From positions 148,874 to 212,873 of the forward strand of contig MCFL01000042.1 of NCBI GenBank assembly GCA_002102555.1: a DNA stretch of 64,000 nucleotides, given 5' to 3'. Below the pieces are notes generated by a model. It was not told where the DNA came from, did no database searches, and saw nothing but the letters and a program-made list of their open reading frames with translations. This DNA is from Catenaria anguillulae PL171 (lineage: Eukaryota; Blastocladiomycota; Blastocladiomycetes; Blastocladiales; Catenariaceae). Positions 36,301 to 47,343 of the stretch are shown one piece after another (position 1 is the first letter of the stretch; each line of letters opens with the position of its first letter). The position numbers and the translations under genes are program-made.

Positions 36301-39268
36301 GCACCACAAGTCAACAGTCGGCCTGCTCTCCTTTCCCGACCTTGTCCTTGCTGCCCGCCTCACCGACATTCTCACCGCGCTCAACGACGACCACCCGCGC
36401 CAGCGTCGCCATCAAGGCATCGCTCTGCCTCCTCCAACACAACCTTGCCCTCCCATTCTGCCCACTCTCTCACCCACTCCCACTGACCGTCGCGCGCAGC
36501 AGGTGCTGGTTTGGTAACCTCCTGCCGCTCATGCACGCTCGACGTCTTTCCGTTTCGGACTCGACAGGTACATTTTTTCTGCCCTACAAACCTGGCTCAC
36601 CTTCGTCTGCACGCAGCCCTTGGGGTGGCATTTCTTTTCCGCTCGTTTCTGTTCTCCCCACAGACACATACGCAGCCGCGCTTAAGTACTTTCGCGGCAA
36701 CAGTCTCAAGTATGTGCACGATCTCCTTGACGCGGCCGGTGTTCCCACCGACTATGCCGAGTTTGGTCCAGCTCGGGTCCACAAGCAGATCAGCGACAAG
36801 CTTGCCGTCTACACTGCCGGTGGTGTCGAGAAGGATGTTGCCGCGTTTGTTGTTGATACTCTTTTCCGTTTGCCCTCTACCTTTGTCGCACCATTCTTTC
36901 CTTTGCCCTACACGCCTATAGACCACTCTCTCGCGCCTTCTTTTCTCCTCAAACCGCCTACCCTTCCGTCACCCAATCTCTTTTCCGTCCCCCGCCTACC
37001 CAGCTTCGACGACGAGTCACCAGACCTTGCCGTTGTTTCCGCTTATTGCTCCCGCGTCTTTGTCTCCTCGCCTCCCACTGTTGACGCCTGTGATGGTGTT
37101 GAGTGCCCATTTGATCTCGTCCCCGATTTTCTCTTGTCTCTCGACCGCCCACGCCCAATCATTGTGTACACGGACGGGTCCCTCTTCAACGCCCCCAATC
37201 CTCTTTTCTCCATTGATACCCCTCTTGCCGATTCCGACCGCGAGTCTGGCGCAGCAGCCTACTTCCCCGAGCTTGGCTACTCGTGCGTGTCCGGCTCCCG
37301 CCCGGCACCCACTCGTCCACTCGCGCTGAGGTTTGGGCCATTCTTCTTGCGGTCGCGTCTATCCCCACGTCGTCGCACGCCCACATCCTCACCGATTCCA
37401 AGGCCGCCGTCGCCCAGTTCCACCGCCAAGTCCCTCCGCCATCATCCAACTCTCTTCCCCTCCCGCGCTGGCGCGTTCGCTCCAATTTTAGCCAAGAGTG
37501 GGCGGCCATCCGGACCGTCATCATCCACCGCAAGCTCTCCGTCACCATCAGCTGGGTCAAGGGTCACTCCGACGACCAAGCCAACCCTCATCGGGTCCAC
37601 AACGACATGGCCGACGCGCTCGCAAAATCGGCAGCCACCGAACTCACTCCTTCCTTTATCTCTCCGCACCTCCTTGCCTCTTCCGACCTTCCCTTCTCAC
37701 TTGCTTTCGGCTCAACCAAGAACGCACTCGACATCCTCGCGCGCTCCACGGCCGAGCCTATCGTCATTGTCAACGGCCAGCGCCATCACGCCGCGCGCCG
37801 CTTCCAACCACGCGTTCCTTCCACCCGCCTGCAAACACCCTCATCTTCGGCGTCTCGCACACATAACCAAGATTCCCATTTACAAAATCAAAATCAAAAC
37901 CAAACTCAAGATCCTTCCCCAAATCCAGAAAAAAGAACTAACTCAAAAGAAAATTCCGATACTCCATCTCACTTTGTCCTTCCTCCTCCTCACCCCAACT
38001 CTGATTCCTCGCCCGACTTCCTTTCAGCAAACCCTCCCCACCCTTCGCTCACCGCCCGCGTCGTCAGCAACGACCCTCGACGTTTCATCATCTTCCACTC
38101 TCGCATCCGCGCGCACTACCAGCTTCGTGACTCAACCCCTCACATCGACTGGTCCAATGTCCACCCTGCCGCATCCGAATGTGCCTTGCACGACGGCCGG
38201 TCCGCGGGTGATCTCTACTCCTCGGTCGCATCCAACACTGCCCTCACACGGCGGATCAAGGTGCGCACCAACAGCCTCGCAACCCGCCTCCTCAACTTTG
38301 CCCGCTGGCCGGACAAGTACTACCAAGGCCCTTGGTGCCCGCGCTGCCCACTGCCCGACTTGGCGTACGCCGATGACGCTGTGCACTGGCTCGAGTGCCC
38401 GGCGGGCGAGGCGGATCGTGCAGCTGCACAAGCACTTGCCGTCACTGCCGTTGCAACGCTCTTGTCCACTTTGACAACCAAGCCGATCCGCCGCATGGCG
38501 CTTGCCCACCAGCTCGTCGGCCTCTGGTTCTCCGACACCGCGTCGCTCCAGCTTGCCGCTGGTTGCCTCGTCACGGCCCAGGTGATCGAGCTCCTCCGCC
38601 CGATGAGCACACGCCTCAAGGCCCCTGTTGCGCGTGTCGCCGGCCTGCTCCTCTCGTCTGTCTCTTACATTCTGTTTGAGCATGTGTGGGAGTTGCACAC
38701 CAAGGCCATCAACCTTTTCTACCCCGACCCCAACACGCCTGAAAACAAGGAGGCGCTGCGGCTCGCGTGGGAAGCTCATGTTGCCACGCTCCCACCCCAA
38801 GCTCCACCGCAACCAACGACAGCGGATGCGACACCGACCAAGCGGCACTCAAAGTACAATGGGTATGTGCCCGTGTACCACCCAACGCCCACTTCCCGGT
38901 TCCGGCTCCCTCCGGATGTACCCATGGCCGATCTGCCACCGTTTGCCGACCCGGCCCCGCCCCTCCCGCCGGCGGCTCAGTTGCAAAAGCAACCCAAGCG
39001 GCTACCATACAAGATGGTCTCGTCCCTTCCCTCCTCCTTACCTGCTCCTCTCGACCCTCCACTCCCTCTTCCGTCCATCTCTTGCTTGGCGTGTCTGACG
39101 CCATACTCCCACCACCTTGACACTCTCCTCCCTCTCCCTCACCGCTGGCGCGGCGTCGCCATCACCAAGTTCCGTTGTCCTGTTGGTCGTCATGACCACA
39201 CCCGCCTTGCTGCCGACGATGCCGCCTCACGGTGGCTTCTGTCTGGTATTGCTCCTCCCTTTGCGTAG
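33331..39268 (+). pseudogene. LINE-2 ORF2 polyprotein (copy a), four frameshifts
   Basis: Domains in order: APE-type endonuclease (33,390-34,150; NCRG, NETK, GDWN, RLDRIL, DHAII); reverse transcriptase (about 34,980-36,150; DKSKAFDSVPHE, GVPQGAVESPLMW, catalytic FVDDAV near 35,815); RNase H (about 37,160-37,650; YTDGS, RAEVWA, TDSKAAV, DMADALAKSAA); and a terminal zinc motif (CPRCP...HWLEC near 38,340-38,400). It is about 1,979 codons long. Compared with the copies at 40,833 and 54,980, single-base indels occur near 33,616, 36,172, 36,405 and 37,288. The second and third compensate, leaving a short altered stretch. Otherwise the sequence is well preserved. Confidence 0.88.
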
Positions 39269-40359
39269 TCGTCAGCTGACACTGCGCTCAAGGCGCGCGG
39301 CCGCGTGATTCCAAGGTCGCGTGCACTCTGGTGTATTGGGTTGGTGCCTTTCCTTGCAATGCCCAACAACATGCCTTCCGCGCGATTGGTCAGCACACCA
39401 CTTTTGGCTCGATCTGAACCTCCGTATTGGCGTTGGGTGCATACAGTGTTTGGTCCCGATTTGTTGTTGTAATTTTTTCTCGCACGTGGGTCAGAATTCT
39501 TCAATTTCAATACAATACCAATTAGTTAAAGCCCCCTTGTGTCGTCAGCTGACACTGCGCTCAAGGCACGCGGCCGCGTGATTCCAAGGTCGCGTGCACT
39601 CTGGTGTATTGGGTTGGTGCCTTTCCTTGCAATGCCCAACAACATGCCTTCCGCGCGATTGGTCAGCACACCACTTTTGGCTCGATCTGAACCTCCGTAT
39701 TGGCGTTGGGTGCATACAGTGTTTGGTCCCGATTTGTTGTTGTAATTTTTTCTCGCACGTGGGTCAGAATTCTTCAATTTCAATACAATACCAATTAGTT
39801 AAAGCCCCCTTGTGTCGTCAGCTGACACTGCGCTCAAGGCACGCGGCCGCGTGATTCCAAGGTCGCGTGCACTCTGGTGTATTGGGTTGGTGCCTTTCCT
39901 TGCAATGCCCAACAACATGCCTTCCGCGCGATTGGTCAGCACACCACTTTTGGCTCGATCTGAACCTCCGTATTGGCGTTGGGTGCATACAGTGTTTGGT
40001 CCCGATTTGTTGTTGTAATTTTTTCTCGCACGTGGGTCAGAATTCTTCAATTTCAATACAATACCAATTAGTTAAAGCCCCCTTGTGTCGTCAGCTGACA
40101 CTGCGCTCAAGGCACGCGGCCGCGTGATTCCAAGGTCGCGTGCACTCTGGTGTATTGGGTTGGTGCCTTTCCTTGCAATGCCCAACAACATGCCTTCCGC
40201 GCGATTGGTCAGCACACCACTTTTGGCTCGATCTGAACCTCCGTATTGGCGTTGGGTGCATACAGTGTTTGGTCCTGATTTGTTGTTGTAATTTTTTCTC
40301 GCACGTGAGTCTGAATTCCTCAATTTCAATACAATACCGATAAGTTAAAGCCCCCTTGT
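39268..40359 (+). repeat. Four tandem 273-bp LINE-2 3' UTR units
   Basis: Units at 39,268-39,540, 39,541-39,813, 39,814-40,086 and 40,087-40,359 are each exactly 273 bp, from gtcgtcagctgac to the target motif gttaaagcccccttgt. Unit 1 begins at the last base of the ORF2 stop codon. Units 2 and 3 look identical and unit 1 differs from them at one base. Unit 4 carries several variants (gtcctgat, gtgagtctgaattcc, ccgataag) shared with the single unit at 52,139-52,411. Short open frames over the units on both strands are by-products of the repetition. Confidence 0.93.
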
Positions 40360-40816
40360 GGGGGCTGTCGTGGCCCAGTGGTCGAGGCGCCGGGTGTCCA
40401 CTGCGAAGGTTTGGGTTCGAACCCCGCGGGCGGCACTTTAGGTATGCATGCTGTTTCGTGCATAGTCCTCGGCCACAGTTTGAGTAAGGATTTCGGTTTG
40501 GTTTGCCTGCTCAAGCCACCCATCGGTCGATTGGGTCCAAGCCATCCGGATTGGATCCCGCCCAATCGAGTTGTCCAAGAATCGAACCCAAGCCGCCGGA
40601 TCCGCGTGTTCCAAGGAGAAGGTGGTTGACATGTGTTGGACTGGTGCCAAGCCTATCAAGTTCAAGTAAGTCCAGCTGCCATTTCGTGTGTATGCGTTCA
40701 ACTCTGGCTTGTGTGTGTGGATATTGTCCCTGGTCTGTATGTTGGGGGTTGGTCGAAATGACGCCAGCGGCTCCCCTCATGCTTGTGTTAAGTCACTACA
40801 ATACATTACAAAAAAA
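40360..40816 (+). mobile_element. SINE-2 copy a (457 bp)
   Basis: tRNA-derived SINE. Its A box (tggcccagtggtcgagg) and B box (gggttcgaacccc) lie in the first 80 bases, followed by a body with ggatttcggtttggtttgcc and a 3' end ctacaatacattac then a short A run. It is flanked by perfect target copies at 40,344-40,359 and 40,817-40,832, as expected for insertion at the same tRNA site as LINE-2. It carries no protein-coding capacity. Confidence 0.9.
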
Positions 40817-40832
40817 GTTAAAGCCCCCTTGT
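40817..40832 (+). repeat. tRNA-Ala target-site copy
   Basis: Perfect gttaaagcccccttgt between SINE-2 copy a and the 5'-truncated LINE-2 copy b. Confidence 0.88.
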
Positions 40833-41299
40833 GACCGAATATTGCGGCGTGTCGAGCAGTTCAACGACATGACCAACGTCCGATCCAACCCAAAGAAGGG
40901 GGCGGTTTGGATTTTGCACGGGGAGGACAAGGACGAGAGCGACCCGTTTACCATTCATGGTCAAGACATTCCGCGGGTGAATGACATGATCTCGTTTCGG
41001 TATCTGGGCATTTGGGTGGACCACCGTTTCCGCGGTACCAGCGCTCGCAAGTCCATGTTGGATGTGTTTCGGCGGTGCATTCCGCTGCTGAGACGCAAGG
41101 CAGTGACGGGTAAGATGGCAGTGTGGCTTCTTAACGTCGTTGTTTTCCCTAGCGCCCTGTACCGGACGCTTGGTTTTGTCCCGACGCCCACAACGCTCAA
41201 CTTGTGCAATGCCATGGCCACAGGTCTCGTCAAGCGCAAGCTTGGCTTGCCCGTCAACCACCCCACCGCCTCTCTGCATCACAAGTCAACGGTCAGCCT

Positions 41300-41318
41300 G
41301 CTCTCCTTTTCCGACCTT
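41300..41318 (+). repeat. LINE-1b target duplication, left copy
   Basis: gctctccttttccgacctt, repeated exactly at 49,272-49,290 on the other side of LINE-1b. Both are LINE-2 sequence. The last two T bases could instead belong to the adjoining T run. Confidence 0.9.
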
Positions 41319-41695
41319 TTTTTTTTTTTTTTTTTTTCGTCACTACCACATGTATTGAAGCTGAAAAACCAACACAGAAGCCCTGAAAGAAGACAGGAGC
41401 AGGGAGGTCACGGATTCAAACACTCAATGAATGACAAAAGCAAGCAAGGACGGCAAGCAATTGGCGGTAGGGGCACTTGGCCATGGGGACAAGAGAGAGA
41501 GAGAGAGAGTGAGAAAGAAAAGGAGAAGAAGAAGAGGAAGCAAGCAGAGGGAAAGCAACAGGACCCAAGGTCAACGGTCAACCACATCACAGATGCAAAG
41601 AATACACACCATGAAACAGAAAGTCAGGAAAGTTCAAAGACAAACAAAGGGAAACAGAGTCAAGACAACAGCGAGCAGACGAGGACAAGGGAAGA

Positions 41696-44600
41696 TTACG
41701 CCATAAGCGCAGAGGCAGCAGTTGGAGAAAGCAAGGGAATAAAAACAGAATGTGTACCTGACTGTACCCCGACACAGGTAGCAAAGCATTGCCGTGAATG
41801 TCCAAACCCGAATCTGGGGGTTGAGAGCCCTGGGAAGGTGCCGTGGAACCGCCATTCGCCAAAGGAAACCGGCGCATGCGAGGCGGCTGAGGAGCCAACA
41901 AGGGGTGGGCAGCCAGCGCGACACTCATAGACGTAATGTGCGGCAACAAGCGCAAGGTCCGTGGTCGGCCGCTGGGTCACCGGGGTGCGCGCCTCCCGAC
42001 AGTGGGGACATTGACAGGGCTGTTGGGCCGCAGGCAGGTCTTCTGGCGTGTGTCGCTCGATAGGTCCAACGAGCTTGCAACGCTCCTTCCACAGCACAGT
42101 TTGGATGGTTGTGGAAGCAATTGCGACAATTCGCGCGAGGACGGGTGCGAGGTTGGGAAATTGTTGCCGCAGGCGCACCTCGACTACGCATGCTGCAGTT
42201 GCCCGTAATTTGGCTGGATCCATTAGCCGCTCGACGAGTGTCTTTGCTGCTGCTTGGTGTGCCGTCATCCTGCGACGCCGTAGCAGCTCCACAACTTGTT
42301 CGTGCACATCCAATCGGCATGTCCAGAGTACGTTGACGAGTGCGCGACACCTGAGCCAGTGCTGTTGATCGTCGAGAGCACCACAGAGCACACAATTCGG
42401 GGACGCCACCCGCCCTGGCCAATATCTGTGGAGTTGAGCGCGGGTTGGCAGGCGACTTGTCAAAACCTTGACGCGGAACGTGACCGATGCGTCGTCAGCA
42501 AACGATGCAAACATGGCCGATGCCTTGCGACCATTACGAATGGCCCCGTCAAACACCATCAGGTCGGGCTGCCCAACCAACTTGAGCATATACGAGTACA
42601 AATCGATGCGGGATTGTACCTGTGCCTGACGCCGAATCGCGCGGCCCACTTGCGCGTACACCAGCTCATGGCCTAACTGCACTAGCGCACCGAAGTCGAT
42701 TGCATCCAGAAACTGCGGCGAAAAGGCGCACTCCTCACGGCAATTTGCACTGCAACGGGCAAGCTTGTCGGCCTTCTCATTACCCGCATTCCCATCGTGG
42801 CCCTTGACCTTCACGAGATCCAGCACAAGTTTCTTTTCCTTGACCAGTGCACGAAGGATAAGTAGCAAATCGTGCAGCGGCGACGGGTGACGTGGCCCAA
42901 TCGCCTCGGCGTCGGGCAGGCCCAGAAACATGGGAACAACCTGCACAGCGACAGCCGAGTCCGAGACAACGCGCACATGCGATTCAGCAGGGAGCTTGTC
43001 AACAATGGCAATGATGGCGGCGATCTCAGGGCGTGATGAACTAGTCGGAGCGGGTGGCAGTCGGCCGAAGACTTCCAGGTCGAGCTGGGGGCAGTGAGCA
43101 CCGAGTCCCATAACGGCATCAGTCGTATCCGTAGCGGGTTGCAGCGAGCCGTCGGTCCAACAGTCAAGGATTGTGCCATGGTGCGTTGTGAGCGGATGCG
43201 TGACATTGGCGAGAGGTGGAGCTGAGTAGGCTGAGCTTGAGTGGTGGCTGTCGTCATCACCGTCGCTATCTTCGCTGTCTACATCCATGTCGTCTTGCAC
43301 ATACCCAGGGAAGAAACTTGACATGTACGGGCAGTGCTCGGGCAATTCGTGGTTGGGCGCGAGAACCACATACGCGTCCACACCGTCCCGACGCTTCGTG
43401 AGAGACTTGGCTGAGATGGGGTACGTGTACGCAAGTGGGATGGTGACAAGGCAATCGGGCACGTCACACTTTGCTGACGACAATTGGCAGTTACCCGTAT
43501 CACCACAGTCAAGGCATAAATGGAGGAGAGTGTGGTCGGGGGCACAACACCCTCGTCAAGCATTAGGCAAGTGCATTCTGCGAGGTGGCGCAGCGTGACG
43601 ATTGGTCCGTTCGATGTGTTACGGGAATCAGCAGCAACACACACACCAAAGGTTGGCAGCCCGTTTTCCCTCAAGAAGACCATGAGTTGGCCAACATGGT
43701 GTCGCGGCGCAAGGGCCAGGCGGGGCTGAATCGGCATCGCAGCAACTGGGCCGAGAGATGTGCACCAGTCGGAAACAGCGTTGGTCAAAGCAACCAAGGC
43801 ATTGTGCAGGCGACCACGGCGAGGGCATCTCTTGGCAAGCAAATGTCGGATAGAGGCAAACGCGTTTGCATACCGTGCTGGAGTACTGTCCTGGTCTTGG
43901 AAGCAACATAGGGAAACAAGGGGAGAAAGTGAGTAAACACCAGCACCATGGAGACGGGAGCACAAGGTATGAAGGACAGGCGATGGAATAACGGCCTCCA
44001 GCGGGATATCATCCACTGGGCAAACACGTAAAGGGTCATCACGCCCGGCGAGGTGAATTGAGACAAGAGAACAAGAGAGAAGGGGAAGAAGGTTAAGAAG
44101 CGGAGAAGCTGGAAGCCCTTGTGACGTGAGCTGGCTTGGCGGGTGCGAAAGTGGGTTAGCCCACCAACGGTTTGCACATTGGGCAAGACTGGATATGGCG
44201 CATGCAACTTGAAAGCGCTCACTCTGCACGGGATGGCTCAAACAGTAGCGAAGGTGTGATACACGAGCTGCGAGGATGGTGTGCTTGATAGAGGCGAGCC
44301 CGTATGTAGCTGTGTCGTAGAAAACCGAGACTGGTGTGTTGGATGGCAGCCGGGCAGCAGCGCGAACCACCGCACGGAGCTTCGCGTCAAGCTGATCGAG
44401 GAAAGTCGGTGACGGGATGTAACCGAATGCACGGTACGCGACCGCGGGGATGATTGCTGAGTTGATCACGTATACCACAATCCTGGCTGGGACCCGCTTC
44501 GCCTTCAGGACGTTGATCGCACTTGTCACGGCACCCCTCATCACCCTTTCCGTTGCCTTCCTCGGCCCCAACCCATCCACAAATACACCCAGGTACCTCC

Positions 44601-47343
44601 TTGTCTCGCCTGGGCCTGCGCGCGGCACTTCAACTCCTCTCGACGTCACACTCCCCACTCCACCGTCTCTCGTGTTGAATGCAAGCACAAAGCCTTTGCT
44701 TGCGTTTGCCCGGATTTGTGTGAGTAGGTTGAACGCGTCGACCAAGTCCACCACCTGTTGAAGCAGCTCACGCGACCTGGCAAAGAAGATCGCATCATCT
44801 ATGTACCCAATCGCTACGTACCGCCGACGGCCAACCACCCTCACGCTCCCGAACGGTCTCCCACCACCTGTGTCCGGTACCTTGATCAGCAGCTCGACAC
44901 CACCGCAGCCCTCTTCCACCGCACACAGCAGAATGTCGTAGAACGCGTTCCATAGGAACGGCGATTCGACGCCACCCTGGGGTATACCGCGGTGAAGTTG
45001 AATCCGTCTCGTCAATCCAAACGCCGTAATCACTGACGCAGTGCGCCCCTCAAGGAAGTTGCGACAGTAGAAATCCACAAATTGCACCGGCAAACGCAAT
45101 CGCAAGAGCGCCAGGCGTACAAAGTGATGTGGCACCGTGTCAAATGCTTTAGACTTGTCCTCTGAATATGCCCACAGCTCCTCCTCAGCGTCGGCCGCTT
45201 GCGCTTGGGCAATTAGTCCATGGAGAATGTCAATCGGGAGACGTGTGTCAGTACCCTTGAGTGCAGAAAACCGAGCACCACGCAGCACTTGCTTTTCAAC
45301 GGCCACGTTCTGAATACGCCGCCACATGACCGCATTGAACAACTTGGATGCGCATTCGAGTAGGGTAATGGGGCGCATGGCGTCAACGTCGCCCGTGTAA
45401 CCCTCTGCCTTTTTTGGCGTTAGGTAGATGACCCCGTATCGCCACTCGCTCGGCACCCAGTCGGCTAAATACATGTCTGTGAACAAGCGCGCCAGGATTC
45501 TGTGCCCGATGGTTCCGAGTGCAGCGTAATGGCGGTGTCGGAGGCCTGTTGCACCTGGGGCCTTGTCGATGTCTATGGAACACAAGATGTGAGCAACGTC
45601 CTCGGGCGTAATTTCCTCCTCGACTCCGTCCCACCACGATTCGCGGATCCAATGCAGGGGCCGCAATGCACGGCGGATTGGTACCGGAGCCTGATCCATG
45701 TCACCATGTTCCTCGCGCTCAAAACAACCTTGCCAATGGCTGGCTGTCGCGTCCATGACTTCATTTGGGAGTAGTTTGATGCCACTTGCAGTCACCACCC
45801 GGTCCAAGCAGTTGGGCGGTCGTCTGCGTTCCATGACAGACCGCATGACCGCCCCGGTCTTGACACCAAACTTTTCCGTTCGCGAGGCCACCGCAGCGTC
45901 AATCTGCTCCCTTTTTGCCTGCGCCGACTCTCTTGCTACAATCTCGAGCAGTTGTTCTTTTTCGCGCACCAGGTCGTCATGCGGGGATTCCGCGCCGATT
46001 GCTGGCGCCACTCGGCTGAGCGCATCACGTTCTTCAGCAGACAAGTTAGTGGAGGGGTCGTCAAGCAAGCGTCGCAGCGCGCCAAGGGCCAATGCCGAAT
46101 CTGTCTTGTTCTCCGGTGGCTTCAAAACAGATCCGTATGACCCGGAGGCACAGCGCTTCTTGTGAGGTAGTTGTGCACGGCTGGCAGCCAGCATTGCATT
46201 CTCGTACAGGTACCATCTGTGCCCGATTGGCAGCGCTGGGTTGAGAACGGGCGGAAGTTGATCGTTGTTGCTGCTTTCGAGCGACTCGGCGTCAACCCAC
46301 GCTGGGAAGGTGTCGGCGTTGTCGATTCGAATCCCTAGATCTGTACACACTTTGGAGACGAACGCGGCCCACGACTTGCTAGTTAGGCGGCTCTCATCGA
46401 GTACGTACCTGGCGGCCTCCCGTCGGGCTTGCTGTCGTAGGCGAACAAGGTTACGGTCCAGTCGGAGTGCAAGTGCCGTTTGAAGAACGAGCCGCGCATG
46501 GTCAAATCCTTGGGCTCCCACGACCGACATGGCAAGCACGTCATGCGTGACAGTTGGCGAAACAAAGACGCGGTCCAGGCGCCCGCCAGCCTCGTGCGTA
46601 CTCTCAACCACGTCCAGGTGTACTGCTAGATCCAACAGGCCGTGCTCGAGTGCAACTGTCTCCAGCGGGCGGCTCGCAGTGTCATCCCGCTCGTTCATGT
46701 CGCCCGCAACCAGCAGCAGCTCGTCCCTCGCATCTGCCGCCTCAATCTCGGACCGTAGGTATCGGACTAGCGACGCTCGAATGGTCGGTTCTTGGGGCGG
46801 CGCATAGATGCCTATGACACGCAATCGGAAGTCGCCGCGGCCCTGGAACGTGAACGCCACCATGTACCCATCATAAATCGACCATCTGCCAACGTAGCTC
46901 TCGAGTCTGGGGTCTATCGCCACCAAAATCCTGGATCCTTGTGCACGTGTACCGTCATGTGCAATCTTGATCATCCACTCTTGGTTAAGGGTCGCGCAAC
47001 TCAAGCTGCGGGCTGTCTTGTCAGACAACTTGGTTTCCGTGGTTATCACAATACCTGCATGCTGCTGTTGCGCGTAGTTGAGGGTCTCGACAAGGCGGTC
47101 GTGCGCTTGGGAGCCACGGATGTTGGCGACTAAGATGTTGACAGGGAACTCGGTGTGTGTTGCATTGGAGTCAGCATCGGTGATGTTGCTGCTCGGTCGG
47201 AGCCTTGCAGTCTGTGGTTGCCGCCAATGCGGCTTACGTCTATTAGTAAAGTTGTTCTGCGGTAAAATTGAAGCAGTACCAAAAGCCGTTGTCCGATCCG
47301 GTGAATCCAAAAAATCGATAGGTCGGTTGGGTGGGACCATCAT
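41696..47343 (-). pseudogene. LINE-1 ORF2 polyprotein (copy b), one frameshift
   Basis: About 1,882 codons. The endonuclease is at about 47,190-46,490 (NILVANIRGSQAHDRL, TETKLS, AGDMNERDD, RLDRVFV). Reverse transcriptase spans about 45,600-44,350 (PITLLECASKLFN, DKSKAFDTVPHHF, GIPQGGVESPFLW, catalytic IGYIDDAIFF near 44,810). RNase H lies near 43,190-42,730 (WTDGSL, RPEIAAI, SDSAVAV, GNEKADKLA). A zinc motif CVLCGALDDQQHWLRC sits near 42,380, with a second cysteine cluster near the end. The only break seen is five Gs at 43,538-43,542 where copy a has six. ORF2 starts with ATG 47,343, overlapping the ORF1 stop. Confidence 0.9.

Larger units (their letters stand above)
31223..40343 (+). mobile_element. 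LINE-2 copy a, full length, with a 3' UTR tandem array
   Basis: Complete non-LTR retrotransposon: 5' leader (common LINE-2 start near 31,251, preceded by 28 bases of filler), ORF1 (31,349-33,334), ORF2 (33,331-39,268) and a 3' UTR that is present four times in tandem. It is flanked by perfect copies of the tRNA-Ala target motif at 31,207-31,222 and 40,344-40,359. ORF2 carries four single-base indels relative to the other copies, so it is recently dead. RNase H after the reverse transcriptase and an APE-type endonuclease place it in the I/Tad1-like group. Confidence 0.92.

Noticed and set aside
39321-40343. Repeated 68- and 86-residue frames on both strands
   Set aside because: By-products of the 273-bp repeat; no coding features.
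39268-40359. Possible CRISPR-like or satellite array
   Set aside because: Units are full LINE 3' UTRs without unique spacers.
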